From Streptomyces aureus (lineage in GTDB: Bacteria; Actinomycetota; Actinomycetes; Streptomycetales; Streptomycetaceae): a stretch of 64,000 nt of DNA. Below the pieces are notes generated by a model, which had not been told where the DNA came from, searched no databases, and was given only the letters and a program-made list of their open reading frames with translations. Shown in pieces: positions 59,323 to 64,000 of this stretch. Both the position numbers and the translations under genes were made by a program. Within the stretch, counting starts at the first letter, position 1. The number at the start of each line of letters is the position of its first letter. The stretch spans positions 62,001 to 126,000 of the forward strand of contig NZ_JNZD01000027.1 in assembly GCF_000725495.1 (NCBI RefSeq), given 5' to 3'.

Positions 59323-59475
59323 TTAGAGGGCCCGCGCGTTCGTCGCGCGACAACACACCCGGTCGAAGTCGTGGTGCTGACGGGAAGGCCAGAAGGGCTC
59401 GAGGTCATGGCGACCCGTCGCGAGGCACTTCCGGAAGTTGGCCATGCACCCATTGAAGCAGACACGCCCCCGCAA
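59323..59475 (-). CDS. Small Cys-rich ORF between glnRII and glnII
   Basis: Candidate 50-residue protein read from TTG 59475, 6 bases after a perfect AGGAGG (complement of 59482-59487). Without that start, ATG 59445 gives 40 residues but has no ribosome site. It contains Cys6, Cys10, Cys17, Cys41 and Cys42 and motifs CFNGC, FRKCLATGRHDLEPFW and DRVCC. Its amino-acid make-up (Phe, Trp, His, Asp) is unlike the Arg/Pro/Ala-rich noise typical of false frames. The Cys pattern could bind a metal or form disulfides. I do not recognise it; reality is plausible, not proven. Confidence 0.5.
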   Translation of the reverse strand: MRGRVCFNGCMANFRKCLATGRHDLEPFWPSRQHHDFDRVCCRATNARAL

Positions 59476-59610
59476 CAGGAGCCTCCTCTCACTGCTCGGA
59501 CGCCTCCTTGGCGGGAAGTCGCCGCGGAACGGATCCGCCTGCCGCGACCGGGCTCCTGACAGGGCCTTCGACCGGGCCCTCCGACGCCGGTCACGGGTCC
59601 GCGGACAGCA

Positions 59611-59647
59611 CGAGGGGGCGCCCACCGTGACGGTGGACGCCCCCTCG
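59611..59647 (-). terminator. Terminator of glnII
   Basis: CGAGGGGGCG (59611-59620) pairs with CGCCCCCTCG (59638-59647), and CCACCG with CGGTGG inside it, giving 16 base pairs with one mismatch and a 3-base loop. It lies 17 bases past the glnII stop codon. Confidence 0.85.
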
Positions 59648-59663
59648 GAAGTGCTGCGCGGGA

Positions 59664-60692
59664 TCAGACCTGGCCGGCCTTCTCCAGGGCGGTGCAGCAG
59701 GTGTCGACGATCAGACGCGTCACGACGTACGGGTCGACGTTCGCGTTGGGGCGGCGGTCCTCGATGTAGCCCTTGCCGTCCTTCTCGACCTGCCACGGGA
59801 TGCGGACCGAGGCACCGCGGTCGGAGACGCCGTAGCTGTACTCGTTCCACGGGGCGGTCTCGTGCAGACCCGTCAGGCGGTCGTCGATGCCGGCGCCGTA
59901 GTTCTTGACGTGGTCCATCGGCTTCGAGCCCTCGCCGAGCGACTCGCACGCGGTGATGATCGCGTCGTAGCCCTCGCGCATCGCCTTGGTGGAGAAGTTG
60001 GTGTGCGCGCCCGCGCCGTTCCAGTCGCCCTTCACCGGCTTCGGGTCCAGCGTCGCGGAGATGTCGAAGTCCTCGGCGGTGCGGTAGAGCAGCCAGCGGG
60101 CCACCCACAGCTGGTCCGAGACCTCGAGCGGCGACAGCGGGCCGACCTGGAACTCCCACTGGCCGGGCATGACCTCGGCGTTGATGCCGGAGATGCCGAG
60201 ACCCGCCTTGAGGCAGTTGTCCAGGTGCGCCTCGACGACGTCACGGCCGAAGATCTCGTCGGCGCCGACACCGCAGTAGTAGCCGCCCTGAGCGGCCGGG
60301 AAGCCGCCCTCGGGGAAGCCGAGCGGGCGCGAGCCCTTGAAGAAGGTGTACTCCTGCTCGATGCCGAAGATCGACTCCTGGGCGGCGAAGCGCCCGGCGA
60401 CCTCGGCCAGCGCGGCACGGGTGTTGGACTCGTGCGGCGTCATGTCGATGTTGAGGACCTCGCACAGGACGAGGATGTCGTCGCCGCCGCGGATCGGGTC
60501 CGGGTAGCTGGCCACGGGCTTGAGCACACGGTCCGAGGAGTGCCCCTCGGCCTGGTTCGTCGAGGAGCCGTCGAAGCCCCAGATCGGCAGTTCCGCACCC
60601 TTGGCGTCGTCGGCCAGGATCTTCGTCTTGGAACGGAGCTTGGCCGTCGGCTCGGTGCCGTCGATCCAGATGTACTCAGCCTTGAAGCTCAC
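59664..60692 (-). CDS. glnII: Glutamine synthetase type II
   Basis: 342-residue eukaryotic-type (GSII) glutamine synthetase joining glutamate and ammonia with ATP. Motifs: WGFDGSSTNQAEGHSSD, FGIEQEYTFFK, INAEVMPGQWEFQVG, GAGAHTNFST and SVRIPWQ. GSII is octameric or decameric and is not adenylylated by GlnE; in Streptomyces it is controlled by transcription. GTG 60692 has GAAGGA 8 bases before it. A four-part GlnR-type box stands 102 bases upstream. A clean terminator follows, so it is a single-gene unit. Confidence 0.95.
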   Translation of the reverse strand: MSFKAEYIWIDGTEPTAKLRSKTKILADDAKGAELPIWGFDGSSTNQAEGHSSDRVLKPVASYPDPIRGGDDILVLCEVLNIDMTPHESNTRAALAEVAGRFAAQESIFGIEQEYTFFKGSRPLGFPEGGFPAAQGGYYCGVGADEIFGRDVVEAHLDNCLKAGLGISGINAEVMPGQWEFQVGPLSPLEVSDQLWVARWLLYRTAEDFDISATLDPKPVKGDWNGAGAHTNFSTKAMREGYDAIITACESLGEGSKPMDHVKNYGAGIDDRLTGLHETAPWNEYSYGVSDRGASVRIPWQVEKDGKGYIEDRRPNANVDPYVVTRLIVDTCCTALEKAGQV

Positions 60693-60793
60693 GGGCCACA
60701 TCCTTCGGGGTGGGTCTTGATCGCACTTGCGGGTGCTGCGGCGCTGCGGCACTGGGGCGCCGCCGGGGATGACCGGAAGCCTGTCAACCAGCG

Positions 60794-60831
60794 ATTTCCC
60801 GAGCATTGCCCGAATGTGAACCCCGTGTTAC
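60794..60831 (-). promoter_or_regulatory. GlnR box upstream of glnII
   Basis: On the minus strand GTAAC, TTCAC, GCAAT and GAAAT start at 60831, 60820, 60809 and 60798, each exactly 11 bases apart with 6-base spacers. This matches the known actinobacterial GlnR operator plan (gTnAc-n6-GaAAc repeated) in spacing and largely in sequence. Binding by GlnR and/or GlnRII under nitrogen limitation is inferred. Confidence 0.75.
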
Positions 60832-61054
60832 CTGGGCCCTATGTGCCCGGTGTCACACGCCCCGCGCCGCCGCCCACGCCGGCCCTTGGCCGTTCGCGGC
60901 TGCGATCGTCCGCCCGGCCGTCCCGCGGCGCCGCGGTGAGCCCGCGCGGGGCCGCTCGTATGCGATCGGTGTGAAGACCGCGGGGGCGATCCGTCCCGGT
61001 GGTGCCCGTACGCACCGGGGGACCGGGTGTCCGCCCCCGTGCGGGCCGGCACAG

Positions 61055-61110
61055 CCGGAAGCCCTGCCGTCCCCGGCCCCGGGACGGGTCGGTGACGGCA
61101 GGGCTTCCGG
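61055..61110. terminator. Terminator after the secreted DUF1996-partner gene
   Basis: CCGGAAGCCCTGCCGTC (61055-61071) pairs perfectly over 17 bases with 61094-61110, with a GC-rich loop of 22 bases. A T-rich stretch follows on the + strand. The gene-free stretch 60693-61123 holds this hairpin, the GlnR box and the glnII promoter region, and no further gene. Confidence 0.8.
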
Positions 61111-61123
61111 TCCTTTCTGTCCG

Positions 61124-61801
61124 TTATCCCACCTTCTCGATGCGGGCCCGGCGGATCAGGAACTTGCCCGGCTCGCGGACCTGCTCGAAGGCCGCGTTGT
61201 TCAGCAGCACGCAGCTTCCGGAGACCGACGTGACCTGAACGGTCGTGGACTTGTTGTTGTCCAGGTTGGTGACCTTCAGTTTCGTTCCGGCCGGGAACTG
61301 GTTGCTGGACGCGGCCGGTGCGCCGCCCTCGCCGGAGAGCGTGACGGTCGAGCCGTTGCAGACCTGCTGGCCGGTGGCGGCGCCGCCACCCGCGTTGTTC
61401 GCGGGGGCGCTCTGCGCCGGGGCCGCGGGGGCGGCCTGGGCCGGAGCGGACTGCGCGGGCTGCGTGGCGGCCTGCTGGCCGGTCTGGGAGCCCTGAGCCG
61501 ACTCCCCGACAGCGCAGCCCGAGGCCTGCTGCTGAACCTTGATCTGCGCGACGACCGCTTCACGGTTCGCGATTCTGGCCGCCGACTGGGAGTCGGGGTG
61601 GGCCTTCTGGTCCGCGATGAAGTTCAGGTTGTTGCCGAGCGCGGTGGCCAGGCCCTGACACGCGACCGAGGTCTGAGCGGTCTGCACGGACGCCGCGTTC
61701 GAGGTGGCGGCCAGGGCGAAGGCCCCGCCGCCGGCCACGGTCGCCGCACTGACGAGCAGAGCGATCTTCTTCTTGGTGCTGAGAGTTCTCCTACGCGACA
61801 T
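61124..61801 (-). CDS. Secreted protein with Cys-flanked helical domain, partner-like to the DUF1996 protein
   Basis: 225 residues. A basic N-terminus (SRRRTLSTKKK) and signal (about 13-35, ending SNAAS) come first. Next is a helical segment between two Cys (VACQGL to ASGCAV, about 46-97), an Ala/Gln/Pro linker (100-140) and a small C-terminal beta domain with two Cys (QVCNGS, GSCVLL) and IRRARIEKVG. The front half has the same plan as the DUF1996 protein at 55601. GGAGG stands 6 bases before the ATG at 61801. Function unknown; an envelope role is likely from secretion alone. Confidence 0.85.
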   Translation of the reverse strand: MSRRRTLSTKKKIALLVSAATVAGGGAFALAATSNAASVQTAQTSVACQGLATALGNNLNFIADQKAHPDSQSAARIANREAVVAQIKVQQQASGCAVGESAQGSQTGQQAATQPAQSAPAQAAPAAPAQSAPANNAGGGAATGQQVCNGSTVTLSGEGGAPAASSNQFPAGTKLKVTNLDNNKSTTVQVTSVSGSCVLLNNAAFEQVREPGKFLIRRARIEKVG

Positions 61802-61925
61802 GCGCGCCTCCAGAGAGTGGGGGAGCGGTACGTCGCTATGTACGAGATGCCGAACGGAGTTACTCAACGGTTACGGCATTCACTTAAGTAACGTGGATCA
61901 CACGGGAGTTGGAGCGGGCGGCCCG

Positions 61926-62285
61926 CTACCGCGACAGGGCCTCCCGCACCGCCTCCTCCGTGCGGCCCACCAGCGCCGTTCCGTCGTCCGCGGTGATGAT
62001 CGGCCGCTGGATCAGCTTCGGGTGCTCGGACAGCGCCGTGATCCACCGCTCCCGTGAACCGGCGTCCCGCGCCCAGTCCTTGAGCCCCAGCTCCTTCGCG
62101 TCCGCCTCCCCGGTCCGGGTGATGTCCCACGGTTCGAGGCCGAGACGGTCGAGGACGGCGCGGATCTCCTCCGTACTGGGCACGTCCTCCAGATAGCGGC
62201 GGACGGTGTACTCGGCACCCTCCGCGTCGAGCAGGCTGATCGCGCTGCGGCACTTCGAACAGGCCGGATTGATCCAGATCTCCAT
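61926..62285 (-). CDS. ArsC/Spx-family thioredoxin-fold protein
   Basis: 119-residue protein of the arsenate-reductase (glutaredoxin-type) family. It starts MEIWINPACSKCRSA with Cys9 and Cys12; the family arsenate reductase has a single N-terminal Cys, while this protein has a CxxC pair. RPIITADDGTALVGR is the conserved C-terminal region. It may reduce arsenate or another oxidised substrate, or act as a redox regulator. No other arsenic-resistance gene is nearby. The ATG at 62285 is set by homology; the ribosome site is weak. Confidence 0.85.
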   Translation of the reverse strand: MEIWINPACSKCRSAISLLDAEGAEYTVRRYLEDVPSTEEIRAVLDRLGLEPWDITRTGEADAKELGLKDWARDAGSRERWITALSEHPKLIQRPIITADDGTALVGRTEEAVREALSR

Positions 62286-62449
62286 GCCGCACACGTTACG
62301 GCAGACCGCATCGGAAACGGCCGTCACGGCACCCCCAAAGGCCCCCTGGCCAGGGGCTTTTGTCAGTGCCTGGCGGTAGAATAGAAGCAGTGTTCGAGGG
62401 TGTCGCCGGGGGGTCCGGACGACGCCCTGACCGCGACAGGAGGATGCCC

Positions 62450-62758
62450 GTGCCCGCTGCCGCACTGAAGCCACAGCCCACCCGGTCCACGTCCAGGAGA
62501 GCGGTCCAGCCGGTCCTGCCCTACGAGCCCGTGGAGAAGCGCCCGCTGCCGCCGGGGCGCCCGCGTGACTGGTACGTCACGCACAACCGCCGGCTCAAGG
62601 CCATGCGACTCGCCATAGCCCTGCTCGACTCCGGCGTGTACGTGCCGAACCAGGCCCGCAACGAGAAGATCCGCAGCACCGCGCTCCTCATCGGGGTGCA
62701 CCCGCCGTCGGACAGCACGTGCCACATGGTGCGGGCCCTGATGCGGTACGCGCGCTGA
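62450..62758 (+). CDS. Small basic protein of unknown function
   Basis: 102 residues. GTG 62450 is preferred because AGGAGG ends 6 bases before it; the ATG at 62444 directly touches AGGAGG and would be poorly read. The N-terminal third is Pro/Arg-rich. The C-terminal part (WYVTHNRRLKAMRLAIALLD, HPPSDSTCHMVRALMRYAR) is well-ordered and helical with one Cys. Codon use is typical of a real gene. I do not recognise the family. Upstream lie TAGAAT (a possible -10 near 62377) and a hairpin with four T at about 62341-62361. Confidence 0.7.
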   Translation: MPAAALKPQPTRSTSRRAVQPVLPYEPVEKRPLPPGRPRDWYVTHNRRLKAMRLAIALLDSGVYVPNQARNEKIRSTALLIGVHPPSDSTCHMVRALMRYAR

Positions 62759-62893
62759 GGAACCGAGCGTCCGTCGACCGGTGCCGGGGGTTCCGCCTCG
62801 CGGCGGGGCCACCCCGGCCCGGTCGTGTCGGCGCCAGCACCGCTCCGGGTGCCGGCGCCGTCCTGTCTCCCGGCGCCGGGACACCGCCCGGTC

Positions 62894-64000
62894 TCACCCC
62901 GACGACAGCTCCCGCTCCAGCGGGGTCCGGAAACGCGGGGTGACCCGGGTGTCGCCGACCCAGGCCCGCAGCCGGTCCGCCTCCGCCCCGATCGCCGCCC
63001 GGGCCTCGCGGCCGACCTCCTCGGTGTCCAGCAGCCGCCAGGCGATCTCGCCGTCCGGCCGCTGCGCCCAGCCGCCGACCACCCGCCCGTCCCACCACAC
63101 CGTCGGACCGACGTTGCCGCTGCGGTCGAAGAGGGCGGGCCGCATCGACGGAGCGAGGTACCAGTCCCGCTCCTGCCAGCTCATGGGCGTCGGGTCGAGG
63201 GCGGGCAGCAGGGCCGCCCAGGGTGCCTCCGGCCCGCCGACGGGGTCCTCGTCGCCCGCCGCCACATATCCGGTGAGCCCGTCGTCGAGCGCCACGGCCA
63301 CCGCCCCGCACGCGGCCAGCGCCGCTCGCAGGTCCTTGGCCTTCCATCCCGTCCACCACTTCAGGTCCGCCTCGGTGGCGGGCCCGCACGCCGTCAGCCA
63401 GCGGTCCAGCAGCGCCGAACGGGCCTCGGCGGGCGGCAGTTCGGGATGCGGCGGCGCGACCGCCCAGCGGAACTGCGTCGACGTCCACGACCCGAGCGGA
63501 CGCCCCCGCACGACCCGGCCCTCGACCCCGAGGACCCGCATCAGCCGGGACGACACCGTGTGCACGCCCTCGTAGCTCTTCCCGGGCGCGTAGGCGAACT
63601 GCTCCCTCAACCGCGGCTCCTCCCCGGTGAGTTCGTTGACCGTGGCCTCGCCGCGCCGGGCCAGCACGGCGAGCGCCGACGCCTCGACCTCGTCCAGCCA
63701 CGCCTCCGTCAGCCGCCCGTCGCTCCCGGCGATCATGTCCTTGACGAGGGCGGTGCGAGCCTTCGCGGCGATGTCGAGTCCCGTCGAGGCGTGCACGACG
63801 GCCGTCAGGGCGGCCGGGAACACGAACACCGTGTGCCGCATGCCGTGCATCCGTACGAGGGAACGGTCCTCGTACAGGGCCCGCTCCACCCGCTCCACCG
63901 TCGACCCGGAGTCCGCGAGCCGCGCGCCCACCGCCAGGTACACCGTCGCCGGGTCGGTGCCGTGCAACGCGACCAGCGAGTCGGCCACCTCCTCGGCGGT
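62894..64000 (-). CDS. HTH_42 winged-helix protein (AlkZ/YcaQ-related), 5' end outside the window
   Basis: At least 365 residues; the frame is open to the right edge, so the start is missing and the GTG at 63988 is probably not it. Winged-helix modules and family motifs are visible: VRMHGMRHTVFVFP, FRWAVAPPHPELP, WWTGWKAKDLRAAL and VVWWDGRVVGGWAQRPDG-like sequence near the end. The family includes DNA glycosylases that unhook interstrand crosslinks. At the place of their QxQ or QxD active-site motif this protein reads LVALHGTD, with His in place of the first Gln. Activity is therefore uncertain. It ends the window. Confidence 0.85.
   Translation of the reverse strand, partial: TAEEVADSLVALHGTDPATVYLAVGARLADSGSTVERVERALYEDRSLVRMHGMRHTVFVFPAALTAVVHASTGLDIAAKARTALVKDMIAGSDGRLTEAWLDEVEASALAVLARRGEATVNELTGEEPRLREQFAYAPGKSYEGVHTVSSRLMRVLGVEGRVVRGRPLGSWTSTQFRWAVAPPHPELPPAEARSALLDRWLTACGPATEADLKWWTGWKAKDLRAALAACGAVAVALDDGLTGYVAAGDEDPVGGPEAPWAALLPALDPTPMSWQERDWYLAPSMRPALFDRSGNVGPTVWWDGRVVGGWAQRPDGEIAWRLLDTEEVGREARAAIGAEADRLRAWVGDTRVTPRFRTPLERELSSG

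Noticed and set aside
59211..59594. Minus-strand frame of 127 codons between glnRII and glnII
   Set aside because: Arg/Gly/Ser/Pro-rich composition, no ribosome site, and it overlaps the better-supported small Cys-rich frame.

Overview
The window is chromosomal DNA from a Streptomyces or close relative. The evidence is very high GC, strong third-position GC bias, many GTG starts, GGAGG-type ribosome sites, and a gene set typical of that genus: AfsR/SARP-type regulator, malR-malEFG-aglA, glnA2-like gene, glnE, glnII with a glnRII-like neighbour, LAxTG sortase substrate, DUF1996 protein. From memory of Streptomyces coelicolor the content matches its SCO2210 (glnII) to about SCO2259 region, read in descending order. 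That correspondence is recalled, not computed.

Layout. 0-6 kb: an imperfect long repeat, then an AfsR/SARP-like regulator convergent with a two-gene drug-type ABC exporter. The exporter is preceded by seven heptamers in helical phase. 6-12.5 kb: panB, a DHA2 efflux pump with a TetR gene, a membrane-anchored EEP phosphatase-like protein and a DHA1 transporter. 12.5-19 kb: glutamine-dependent NAD synthetase, a secreted S53 peptidase, and a DUF3105-DUF305 pair. 18.6-21.4 kb: a nitric-oxide unit of an NsrR-type Rrf2 regulator and a flavohemoglobin, both with matching palindromes in their promoters, with a DUF4232 lipoprotein between. 21.6-32.8 kb: glnA2-like synthetase, two exported proteins, a three-gene operon (phosphoesterase, MFS, beta-propeller), glnE and a PAP2 membrane protein.

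32.9-49 kb is a starch and maltodextrin island. It has malR; the malEFG permease genes (no ATPase gene here; Streptomyces normally supplies MsiK from elsewhere); intracellular alpha-glucosidase aglA; two divergent secreted alpha-amylases, one with two CBM20 modules; and an 1801-residue secreted amylase-pullulanase. CTTGCA/TGCAAG elements lie upstream of malE, of the amylase pair and of the pullulanase, consistent with one MalR regulon.

49-64 kb: a small isomerase, then an operon of a ferritin-like diiron protein, its ferredoxin-type reductase and a TetR regulator; a sigma-like membrane protein, a TPR protein, a lipoprotein, a DUF1996 protein, an epimerase, a glnRII-like regulator, a small Cys-rich ORF, glnII with a four-part GlnR box, the secreted partner of the DUF1996 protein, an ArsC-like protein, a small unknown protein, and the 3' part of an HTH_42 gene running off the right edge.

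The most unusual signals are the seven-heptamer array before the ABC exporter (6038-6108) and a recurring pattern in which short tandem repeats begin at or just before a stop codon (panB, an MFS gene, glnE, aglA, the pullulanase, a TetR gene). No rRNA, tRNA, CRISPR array, insertion sequence or phage gene was seen.
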